A stretch of DNA of 64,000 nucleotides. Source: Paenibacillus alba. Its GTDB lineage: Bacteria; Bacillota; Bacilli; Paenibacillales; NBRC-103111. Numbering within the stretch: the stretch's first letter is position 1; each line of letters begins with the position of its first letter. Under the pieces are notes generated by a model. The model was not told the DNA's origin. It searched no databases and worked only from the letters and a program-made list of their open reading frames with translations. A program made the translations under genes and the position numbers. Below are positions 16,781-23,662 of the stretch, one piece after another. The stretch covers positions 32,365-96,364 of the forward strand of contig NZ_JABMKZ010000032.1 in assembly GCF_013204855.1 (NCBI RefSeq). The letters run 5' to 3'.

Positions 16781-17206
16781 TTATATACCAATTATACCAC
16801 TTTAAGCGGATAGGAGCTAAATCATCGCGTGTATGAGCTGTTGCTATTAGGGCGAGAGAATTAGCGAAGATATGATCTTGCTAGCTTGCTTGCTTACTAG
16901 CTGCTGCCAGGCTGAAAGCACATTTTTCGGCGTTAAAGTGGCTGTGGCACTGACCGACTGACTGTAAAAACCTGCGAATATGCAGGAATTTTCAGGCGAA
17001 TTCGATTAAAAAGTGGAAATTCCTGCAATTGTGCAGGTATTTTCATCTTTTTCAGCCTTTGATCCAGAAAAAGCCTAAAAAAGATGCACAATCGCAGGAA
17101 TTTCATGATAGAGACTATCCCAAGAGCAAAAAAGATGCTTATTTGCAGGTTTATTACAAGCAAGCAACTGGAGCTAGAACAAGACTGCCTTAAGGTAACG
17201 AGAAAG
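16781..17206. repeat. Intergenic region with TGCA-type inverted repeats
   Basis: No gene is seen between 16781 and 17347. From about 16974 to 17156 there are four or five copies of a short motif, in both orientations, built on CCTGCAATTGTGCAGG or ATGCACAATCGCAGGAA next to AAAAAGATG or CATCTTTTT. The same motifs recur at 42725-42925, 56785-56970 and 63770-63900. Confidence 0.6.
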
Positions 17207-17252
17207 TAAAAAAGAGCTGCCTCAAGTAGGTTGATCTACTATGGGACAGCTC
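17207..17252 (-). terminator. Terminator of the aguAB operon (shared hairpin family)
   Basis: On the minus strand GAGCTGTCCCATAGTAG pairs with CTACTTGAGGCAGCTC and is followed by TTTTTT. Closely similar hairpins occur at 20150, 38514 and 42456. Confidence 0.85.
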
Positions 17253-17347
17253 CAATTATGACAACCAAGCCAAAAATACTACTATGACACCTGAAACCCA
17301 AGTAACCTGCCTAACGTGATCGTTCCGCAAATGCACCAGATTGCCGA

Positions 17348-18223
17348 TTACAGCACCTGATCTCCATCATAGGTACCAATCTTCTTGTATAGATCCGGAC
17401 GACGGTCGCGGAAAATTCCCCACTCAATCCGCTGAATTTCCAGCTGATCAAGATCGAACTCGGCGACAAGTACCGTTTCTTCGTCGCGGCCGGCTTCTTC
17501 GATCAAATTGCCCTGCGGGCCTGCAATGAAAGATGAACCATAGAAGTCGATGCTGGAATCCTCATCCACTTCCTTGCCGATGCGGTTGGATGCGATGACC
17601 GGCATGAGATTGCAAGCCGCATGGCCGCGCATGCACATTTGCCAATGATCCTTGGAATCGATCGATCCATCCTGCGGCTCGGAGCCGATTGCGGTTGGAT
17701 AGAACAGCAGCTCAGCTCCCATAAGCGCCATAACGCGGGCCGCTTCCGGGTACCACTGGTCCCAGCATACGCCTACGCCGATTTTGGCGTAACGGGTTTT
17801 CCAAACTTTGAACCCGGTGTCACCAGGATTGAAATAGAACTTCTCTTCATATCCCGGACCGTCCGGAATATGGCTTTTGCGATACGTGCCCATCACTTGG
17901 CCATCCGCATCAATAACGGCAAGCGAGTTGTAGCGCGCATAGTTCTTTTTCTCGTAGAAGCTGATCGGCAGCACGACCTGAAGCTCTTTGGCGATCTCAC
18001 GGAAGTGGTTGATCGCTTTATTGTTTTCAAGCTCGGTTGCGTAGCGGTAGTAATCGGCCTTCTCTTTTTGGCAGAAATAAGGCGTCTCGAAGAGCTCTTG
18101 AATCAAAATAATTTGCGCACCCTTAGCGGCTGCTTGACGAACCAAGGCCTCAGCCTTGCGAATGTTTTCATCTATGTTATCGGAACAGCTCATTTGTGTC
18201 GCTGCTACTTTGACGTTTCTCAA
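17348..18223 (-). CDS. aguB: N-carbamoylputrescine amidase
   Basis: 291 residues, nitrilase superfamily. It hydrolyses N-carbamoylputrescine to putrescine, CO2 and ammonia. The Glu-Lys-Cys triad is visible: Glu43 in ILIQELFETPYF, Lys in GTYRKSHIPDGPGYEEKFYFN and Cys in IGVGVCWDQWYPE. The FYF(N)PGDTGF and YPTAIGSEP motifs are typical of AguB. It starts ten bases after aguA ends, so the two enzymes are produced together to turn agmatine into putrescine. Confidence 0.96.
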   Translation of the reverse strand: MRNVKVAATQMSCSDNIDENIRKAEALVRQAAAKGAQIILIQELFETPYFCQKEKADYYRYATELENNKAINHFREIAKELQVVLPISFYEKKNYARYNSLAVIDADGQVMGTYRKSHIPDGPGYEEKFYFNPGDTGFKVWKTRYAKIGVGVCWDQWYPEAARVMALMGAELLFYPTAIGSEPQDGSIDSKDHWQMCMRGHAACNLMPVIASNRIGKEVDEDSSIDFYGSSFIAGPQGNLIEEAGRDEETVLVAEFDLDQLEIQRIEWGIFRDRRPDLYKKIGTYDGDQVL

Positions 18224-18233
18224 TGAAAGTCAC

Positions 18234-19268
18234 CTACCCTTTCTGGCTAGCTGGCATTTGCTGCGTTGTGCAGTGGACATTGCCGCCCTCTTTGATGATG
18301 GACATGCCGTTGATTTTGCGGATTCGGCGATCCGGGAAAGCTGCGCTTAGCACTTCTTCGGCCTTGCGGTCTGTTTCTTCCGCTGTTCCGCCAAACACCG
18401 GCAAAATAATGCCGCCGTTCACGAAATAAAAGTTTAAATAGCTGAGCGTTAACCGCTGCTCCTCAAAGAAGGTTAAAGGGGGTTGCTCGATTTGGATAAT
18501 CTCCAAAGAGCGTCCTTTGGCATCCTTCGCATGACGCAAAATTTCTAAATTTTCCTGTGTGATCGCATAGTTGGCATCCGACGGGTCGTTGCACACTTGC
18601 ATAATCACCTTGCCGGGAGCTGCAAAGCAGGCGATGTTATCGACGTGGCCGTCTGTTTCATCCCCGTCCAGCCCTTTGTTCAGCCAGATGATCTTCTCTA
18701 CGTTCACGAAATCTTTCACATATGCTTCGATCTGCTCTCGGCTCAAGTCCGGATTGCGGTTCGTGTTCAGGAGACATTCTTCCGTCGTCAGAAGCGTGCC
18801 TTCTCCATCCACATGAATGGACCCGCCTTCCATGACCAGCGGAGCGTCAAACCGCTTCACACCATGATGCTCAAGGATTTGCGGAGCAACGTTGTCATCC
18901 AGATCCCAAGGCGCATATTTGCCGCCCCAAGCGTTGAATTTCCAGTTCACAGCCGCGATCTCCTGCTGCTCATTCAGCAAGAACGTTGGCCCGTTATCGC
19001 GGAACCAAGCATCATTGTGCTCGATTTCTAGAAAATCGACATTGCTCTCGGTAAAACGTGCTCTCACCTGCTCCGCTTCCGCAGGGTTCACAACCACGGT
19101 CACAGGCTCAAACTCAGCAATCGCTTTGACCAAATCCTCATAGCCTTTCGTCACCACTGCGTGATCTTCAGGGTAGACCATGGAATCTTGCACGGGCCAA
19201 GAGATGAACGTTCGTTCATGAGTTGTCCATTCGGCTGGCATTTTATAGTTTACATCTGTAGGTTTCAT
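18234..19268 (-). CDS. aguA: Agmatine deiminase
   Basis: A peptidyl-arginine-deiminase-fold enzyme that converts agmatine to N-carbamoylputrescine and ammonia. Visible motifs are PAEWTTHERTFISWP at the N-terminus, NDAWFRDNGPTF, VMEGGSIHVDGEGTLLTTEECLLN, DETDGHVDN and the catalytic Cys in KEGGNVHCTTQQMPA near the C-terminus. I chose ATG at 19268 (MKPTDVNYKMP); the longer frame adds 24 residues that homologues lack. Together with aguB it gives the two-step ADI-type route to putrescine. The gene has its own sigma-A promoter. Confidence 0.96.
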   Translation of the reverse strand: MKPTDVNYKMPAEWTTHERTFISWPVQDSMVYPEDHAVVTKGYEDLVKAIAEFEPVTVVVNPAEAEQVRARFTESNVDFLEIEHNDAWFRDNGPTFLLNEQQEIAAVNWKFNAWGGKYAPWDLDDNVAPQILEHHGVKRFDAPLVMEGGSIHVDGEGTLLTTEECLLNTNRNPDLSREQIEAYVKDFVNVEKIIWLNKGLDGDETDGHVDNIACFAAPGKVIMQVCNDPSDANYAITQENLEILRHAKDAKGRSLEIIQIEQPPLTFFEEQRLTLSYLNFYFVNGGIILPVFGGTAEETDRKAEEVLSAAFPDRRIRKINGMSIIKEGGNVHCTTQQMPASQKG

Positions 19269-19348
19269 CATCATCCATCTCGCTTTATATAAATTTGTCG
19301 GTAGACTTTCGTAGACATCAAAGAATAGTGCCAAATGCACCGTCTTTC

Positions 19349-19377
19349 ATCATAACCCAAAAGAAGCTTAGGCTCAA
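19349..19377 (-). promoter_or_regulatory. Promoter of aguAB
   Basis: On the minus strand TTGAGC (19372-19377) and TATGAT (19349-19354) have a 17-base spacer. Confidence 0.6.
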
Positions 19378-19411
19378 TGCAAATCCCTTTACAAATTTAG
19401 CAAATGTGCGG

Positions 19412-19431
19412 ATCAAGACGAATGTCTTGAT
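19412..19431. promoter_or_regulatory. Palindromic operator candidate before azoR
   Basis: ATCAAGAC-GAAT-GTCTTGAT is a perfect 8+8 dyad 70 bases before the azoR start. It overlaps TTGATG, which could be the -35 of a promoter with TAATGA 17 bases on. Azoreductases are often under MarR- or HxlR-type quinone sensors, but no such regulator is adjacent. Confidence 0.5.
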
Positions 19432-19501
19432 GCATAGTTTGCCGGCTTTTAATGAACATTATAGAGGTTCAAAAGCCCACCATAAGAAAGGAAGATCAAC
19501 T

Positions 19502-20137
19502 TTGGCAACGATTTTATACATCACAGCGCATCCGCATGATCACCAAACTTCCTACAGTATGGCCGTAGGTAAAGCTTTTATTGACGCTTATCGGGAAGCC
19601 CATCCGAGCGACGAAGTTATCCCTCTCGACTTGTACAGCATCGCTGTCCCTCACATTGATGCCGATGTGTTCAGCGGATGGGGGAAACTGCGCGGCGGCC
19701 AAGACTTTTCAACCTTAAGCCAAGATGAACAAAGCAAAGTCAGCCGGCTTGGGGAATTAACCGATCAATTCGTCGCGGCGGATAAATACGTTTTTGTCAC
19801 ACCGATGTGGAACTTTTCTTTTCCTCCGATTATGAAGGCTTATCTCGACTCCCTGTGCATGGCTGGCAAAACATTTAAATACACGGAAGCAGGCCCAGTC
19901 GGCCTATTGCCCGGTAAAAAAGCACTGCATATCCAAGCCAGAGGCGGTATTTATTCAGAGGGACCGGCAGCCGCGATGGAATCCGGGCACCGCTACATCG
20001 GTATTATTATGGGATTCTTCGGCATCACGGATTTCCAAGGACTATTCGTAGAGGGACATAATCAATTCCCTGACAAAGCAGCGCAAATTAAAGAAGAAGC
20101 CATTGGCCGCGCGAAGAATTTGGCAAAAAACTTCTAA
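19502..20137 (+). CDS. azoR: FMN-dependent NADH-azoreductase/quinone reductase
   Basis: 211 residues from TTG at 19502, chosen because GAAAGGA lies about eight bases upstream and the protein then starts ATILYITAHPHDHQTSYS, the flavodoxin-fold FMN phosphate loop. Other family motifs are VTPMWNFSFPPIMKAYLDSL and LHIQARGGIYSEG. These enzymes reduce quinones and azo compounds with two electrons and protect against electrophile stress. The upstream extension of the frame has no homology-like content. Confidence 0.93.
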   Translation: MATILYITAHPHDHQTSYSMAVGKAFIDAYREAHPSDEVIPLDLYSIAVPHIDADVFSGWGKLRGGQDFSTLSQDEQSKVSRLGELTDQFVAADKYVFVTPMWNFSFPPIMKAYLDSLCMAGKTFKYTEAGPVGLLPGKKALHIQARGGIYSEGPAAAMESGHRYIGIIMGFFGITDFQGLFVEGHNQFPDKAAQIKEEAIGRAKNLAKNF

Positions 20138-20149
20138 GCATAAAGAAAA

Positions 20150-20195
20150 GGGCTGTTCCCTAGTAGATCAATCTACTTGGGGATAGCCCTTTTTT
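20150..20195 (+). terminator. Terminator of azoR (shared hairpin family)
   Basis: GGGCTGTTCCC and GGGGATAGCCC form the stem, with an inner AGTAGAT...ATCTACT, followed by TTTTTT. Same family as 17207, 38514 and 42456. Confidence 0.88.
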
Positions 20196-20247
20196 GGATT
20201 TCTTGATGCGTTCCACTCCACGGGAGCAGATTTCCGAGTATTTGAGA

Positions 20248-20715
20248 GGCTCTTATTCAGCCCCGATAGCTCCATTTTGCCGCCTAAGCTCTAAATAGCG
20301 GTCCCCAAAGACTTCTATTTCGCTCATACGGCCGCTTTTTGAGTAGATAGAAGTCTTTAAGGGCTCTTATCCAGCCCCGATAGCTCCATTTTGCCGCCTA
20401 AGCTCCAAATAGCGGTCCCTAAAGACTTCTATTTCGCTCATACGGTCGCTTTTTGAGTAGATAGCAGTCTTTAAGGGCTCTTATCCAGCCCCGATAGCTC
20501 CATTTTGCTACCTAAGCTCCAAATAGCGGTCCCCAAAGACTTCTATTTCGCTCATACGGCCGCTTTTTGAGTAGATAGAAGTCTTTAAGGGCTCTTATTC
20601 AGCCCCGATAGCTCCATTTTGCCACCTAAGCTCCAAATAGCGGTCCCCAAAGACTTCTATTTCGCTCATACGGCCGCTTTTAAAGTAGATAGAAGTCTTT
20701 TGGGGCTCTTATTCT
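20248..20715. repeat. Array of four 114-bp tandem repeats (family A)
   Basis: GGCTCTTATxCAGCCCCGATAG recurs at 20248, 20362, 20476 and 20590, and the first bases again at 20704, so the period is 114 with no indels. Units differ by a few substitutions. Each has 12-bp arms AAAGACTTCTAT and ATAGAAGTCTTT (one copy reads ATAGCAGTC). No gene is seen from 20138 to 20763. The opposite orientation occurs at 8199-8427. Confidence 0.9.
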
Positions 20716-20763
20716 CTACCTGAGGCATATCATCTTTGGGCGTTTGACGGCAAATAACACTGG

Positions 20764-21498
20764 TTACGTTTTTTTCCTGCCGCGATATTGCCCTGTGCGC
20801 AATTCCAGGATGTAAGCTTCTGCATCAGGCATCCCCTCATCCTTAGCCTGCTGTACAGCCAGCTCGATATCATAAGGGATTCGGACGTGCTGAAGGTTGA
20901 AAGCACCAGGCTCCTTACTGTGATAATGCCCCTCAAGAAGAACATACGAGGCTTGCGTAATATCCAACGGATTACCTACGCTTCCTGTGTTAAACAGCAT
21001 TTTGCCATTCAGAATCTGCAGGTAAGCGTTGTGAACGTCCCCATAGCCTGCTACATCCGCAGGCCGCAGCTCTCCACAAAACTCCGAGGCTTCAAACATC
21101 GACAATCGGCTCTCCATCGAATCCCATGGCTGAATGCGTTCATACACACTTCTAGGCGAAGCATGAAACAGCCTTACAAATTTCCCGCTCATCCAAAATT
21201 CGTAGCAGAAAGGTAGCCCTTTTAAATAAGCAATCCGTTCCTTGCCAAGTCTATCCTGCTGCCACAGGAGTATAGCGTCTTTCGTTGGATTTCCGATGAA
21301 ATCATCCCAATTCCCCATGATGACCACGTCGCAATCTTCACGTACAAGGTCCACGGCCTTTTCGGAATGGGGTCCCTTGCCTATCAAGTCTCCGAGACAA
21401 ATGATTTGTGTTACAGCCCGCTGCTGAATATCCTTCATCACGGCTTCATATGCAGGCATATTGCCATGGATATCGGAAATAATCGCTAGCTTTTCCAC
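20764..21498 (-). CDS. Calcineurin-like metallophosphoesterase (YfcE/DUF2437-like)
   Basis: About 244 residues. Metal-binding motifs are in order: LAIISDIHGNMPAYEAV (D-x-H), ICLGDLIGKGPHSE (GD), VIMGNWDD (GN in place of GNHD), AGYGDVHNAY (GHxH-like, here GDVH) and NTGSVGNP. This is the small phosphodiesterase group; substrate unknown. I prefer GTG at 21498 (MEKLAIISD) over GTG at 21507. It lies 20 bases after the dihydroorotate-dehydrogenase-like fusion gene and is likely in the same operon. Confidence 0.88.
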   Translation of the reverse strand: MEKLAIISDIHGNMPAYEAVMKDIQQRAVTQIICLGDLIGKGPHSEKAVDLVREDCDVVIMGNWDDFIGNPTKDAILLWQQDRLGKERIAYLKGLPFCYEFWMSGKFVRLFHASPRSVYERIQPWDSMESRLSMFEASEFCGELRPADVAGYGDVHNAYLQILNGKMLFNTGSVGNPLDITQASYVLLEGHYHSKEPGAFNLQHVRIPYDIELAVQQAKDEGMPDAEAYILELRTGQYRGRKKT

Positions 21499-21518
21499 AA
21501 GCCACACCTGCCTTTATG

Positions 21519-23480
21519 TTAAAATTGTTCGTTCGTTCTCGTGACGCGGGCATACTGGCCTGCGCTGCTGACCAGATACGGATACAACAAGTACAACCCA
21601 ATCCCGTATAGCATGACAGCTATGTACACTGGAAGCAAATGAATGAAATCCATATAGCCAATGTGAAAATGAATCAGCAGACCGGCCGTAAATCCCGGCA
21701 ATCCGCCCCAAAGAAACGTCCACCAGAGCCAGCTTTTGCCTTGCCCTACTCCCCAAAGCGCAGAGGCTGTAATCGCTACCGCGAGGGAAAAGAGGGCTCC
21801 GCCAAAACCAGCTCTGTCATGCGCAATAAGCGGAATAAGTTGATTGTTCCAAGCCCCTAGCTGTTCGGCTGTGAGGCCTATATAGACTAAATCTGTGTCC
21901 ACAAACACATTCGTAATCCCCACGAAGGATATCGTCAGACCGCCGATGGCGAGGCCAAAACCGAGTACAACGAAGCAGCATTGCCCCCACTGCGCTCTGC
22001 GCCAAACAGCGTCGTTGAGCAAGCCAGGCGGCTTGCGTGAGGGATAATCCTTCAAGCCGCGCATGGTGAGCAGCAGCATCGGCAAAAGTATCGCCGCGAC
22101 TGTGGCATGAAGAGGATCGAAATAGCCATAGCCGAGATAAAGGAAAAAGCTGCTGAATCCCACCGCGCATGAGGTGATAACCGCTGTCCTGGCCCAGTGC
22201 AGCCCGCTTCGCAAGCCATGCCGAGCCAGCTGCGAATAGAAGATGCCAATCGAGATCATCGTCCCCGCCAACGTTATGCGGTCATGAGACATGAAATGTA
22301 TAATATGCCCGTTAAATCGGTTTATGACACTTCGGCTCACGCCGAGAAAGGTTTCATCATAAGGCAAGAGCACAGTCGTTGAGGCAATCAGCCACGCCAG
22401 CACACCGCCAACCATCATGCCGATGCCAAGCAGGTTCATCCAGCCCCAATTCGCCCAGAACGAAGGCGGAATCTGCTCCTCTGTGTGCTGAATGCGATCA
22501 TATATAATCGCTTCATTAATTCGCTTGGGCAATCCCGGCCCTGCATAGACTAGCCCACTGTGCAGCTGAACGCTATTCGCGCCGGCCGCCAACAGCTCAA
22601 GAGCGTCCTGCGGCTGGTGCACCCCGCCAGCCGCTACGATGGTGCTCGCCTCGCCAAGCGCCTCGCGGAGCACCTGAACCCGCTCGAGCTGCGCGGCGAG
22701 CGCGCCCGCACCTCCGACGCGCATGCCGTCGGTGCCCGCCTCGCGCTGCGCTTCGCCCACGACAACACCGCTGCAGCCTTCGGCAGCGGTGTCTACAAGT
22801 TCACGCAGCATCCCGATGGGATATTGCTGCGGCACGTACAGCAGCAGCGGCTTCCCTGGGGCCGCTGCCTGCCCGAGCTGGCGCACCTCGCCGAGGTACG
22901 CCAACGCCTCTTCCGATGGCCAGCCTTCGGCGAGGCCATCGATGTAGAAGCCCGCCGCGTACGGCGCCAGCTTCTCCAGCAGCTCCTGCTGCTGAAGAAG
23001 CGCCTCGCGCGGCGAGCTGCCGGGCATCGGCGTAAGCCGCACGAAGTGCGGCAGGCGATGCCCCGTGCCCTTGCGCAGGCGCGCGACAATCGCGTCCGCG
23101 CCGTCATTCACATAGCCATCGGGGTAGACGATGGCTTCTTCTTCCGCGATGCGCACGATAGGCGCATCGCTGTGCACGGCTCGGACCGTCACAGGTCCGA
23201 GCTCAATGAAGCCGATCCCGAATTGGGCCAGCGCCTTGTGCGCCCTCCCATGAGGATCGAGGGAACCGCTTAAGCCGATCGGGCAAGCGATCGGCACGCC
23301 CGCCAGTTGATCTTCCAAGACAGGCGACAGCTCCATATGCCCCATCGTTTTGATCACGAACGTTCCGCCCGGGATGCGGCTTAACCCGCCAATGGCATGG
23401 AGCGTCCAGTTTCGAGCTATTCGCCCTGGCAATCGAAACAGCAGCGGACGAAATATCGCATGGTAAGACCAATCCGGCAT
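21519..23480 (-). CDS. Dihydroorotate dehydrogenase-like domain fused to an eight-helix membrane domain
   Basis: 653 residues from ATG at 23480 (GGGAG seven to eight bases upstream). Residues about 10-330 follow class 2 dihydroorotate dehydrogenase: ACPIGLSGSLDPHGRAHKAL then FGIGFIELGPVTVR, PHFVRLTPMPG and an FMN-phosphate loop IVAAGGVHQPQDALELLAAG. Key residues are changed: the usual GLAAGxDK lysine is Pro, and the NTT asparagine region reads GVVVGEAQRE. Residues about 345-640 hold eight hydrophobic helices in two similar halves, each with a D-x-x-(F/Y)-(L/I)-G element and an (S/A)HDR motif. Real pyrimidine synthesis is doubtful; function unknown. A metallophosphoesterase gene follows. Confidence 0.85.
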   Translation of the reverse strand: MPDWSYHAIFRPLLFRLPGRIARNWTLHAIGGLSRIPGGTFVIKTMGHMELSPVLEDQLAGVPIACPIGLSGSLDPHGRAHKALAQFGIGFIELGPVTVRAVHSDAPIVRIAEEEAIVYPDGYVNDGADAIVARLRKGTGHRLPHFVRLTPMPGSSPREALLQQQELLEKLAPYAAGFYIDGLAEGWPSEEALAYLGEVRQLGQAAAPGKPLLLYVPQQYPIGMLRELVDTAAEGCSGVVVGEAQREAGTDGMRVGGAGALAAQLERVQVLREALGEASTIVAAGGVHQPQDALELLAAGANSVQLHSGLVYAGPGLPKRINEAIIYDRIQHTEEQIPPSFWANWGWMNLLGIGMMVGGVLAWLIASTTVLLPYDETFLGVSRSVINRFNGHIIHFMSHDRITLAGTMISIGIFYSQLARHGLRSGLHWARTAVITSCAVGFSSFFLYLGYGYFDPLHATVAAILLPMLLLTMRGLKDYPSRKPPGLLNDAVWRRAQWGQCCFVVLGFGLAIGGLTISFVGITNVFVDTDLVYIGLTAEQLGAWNNQLIPLIAHDRAGFGGALFSLAVAITASALWGVGQGKSWLWWTFLWGGLPGFTAGLLIHFHIGYMDFIHLLPVYIAVMLYGIGLYLLYPYLVSSAGQYARVTRTNEQF

Positions 23481-23523
23481 CGAGACACTCCCGTTCCTGA
23501 CAAAATGGAAATTTCTTGATTCT

Positions 23524-23551
23524 AGTATAACGCGAATACCGCGAGGTGCAA
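23524..23551 (-). promoter_or_regulatory. Promoter of the dihydroorotate dehydrogenase-like fusion gene
   Basis: On the minus strand TTGCAC (23546-23551) and TATACT (23524-23529) are 16 bases apart, about 45 bases before the ATG at 23480. Confidence 0.6.
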
Positions 23552-23576
23552 ACAGACACAGTTTGTTGGCTTTTCC

Positions 23577-23592
23577 TGTGATTACGATCACA
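23577..23592. promoter_or_regulatory. CRP/FNR-type binding site upstream of hmp
   Basis: TGTGATTACGATCACA matches the consensus TGTGA-N6-TCACA perfectly. It precedes a -10 TATACT (23614-23619) that has no recognisable -35. The centre at 23584.5 is 41.5 bases before a start placed seven bases after the -10, the class II activator position. Confidence 0.8.
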
Positions 23593-23662
23593 AAGGTTAA
23601 GCTTTGTTTTCGATATACTTGGCTCATCAACAGAATCTGGTACAGAAGTGAGGCGAATAGCT

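Noticed and set aside
20248..20715. CRISPR array
   Set aside because: Repeats are 114 bases with no variable spacers, and no cas genes are nearby; the same holds for the 113- and 74-base arrays.
22560..23273. A 237-residue open frame on the plus strand inside the DHODH-like gene
   Set aside because: It is Arg/Ala/His-rich in a GC-rich stretch, the usual shadow of a GC3-rich gene on the other strand.
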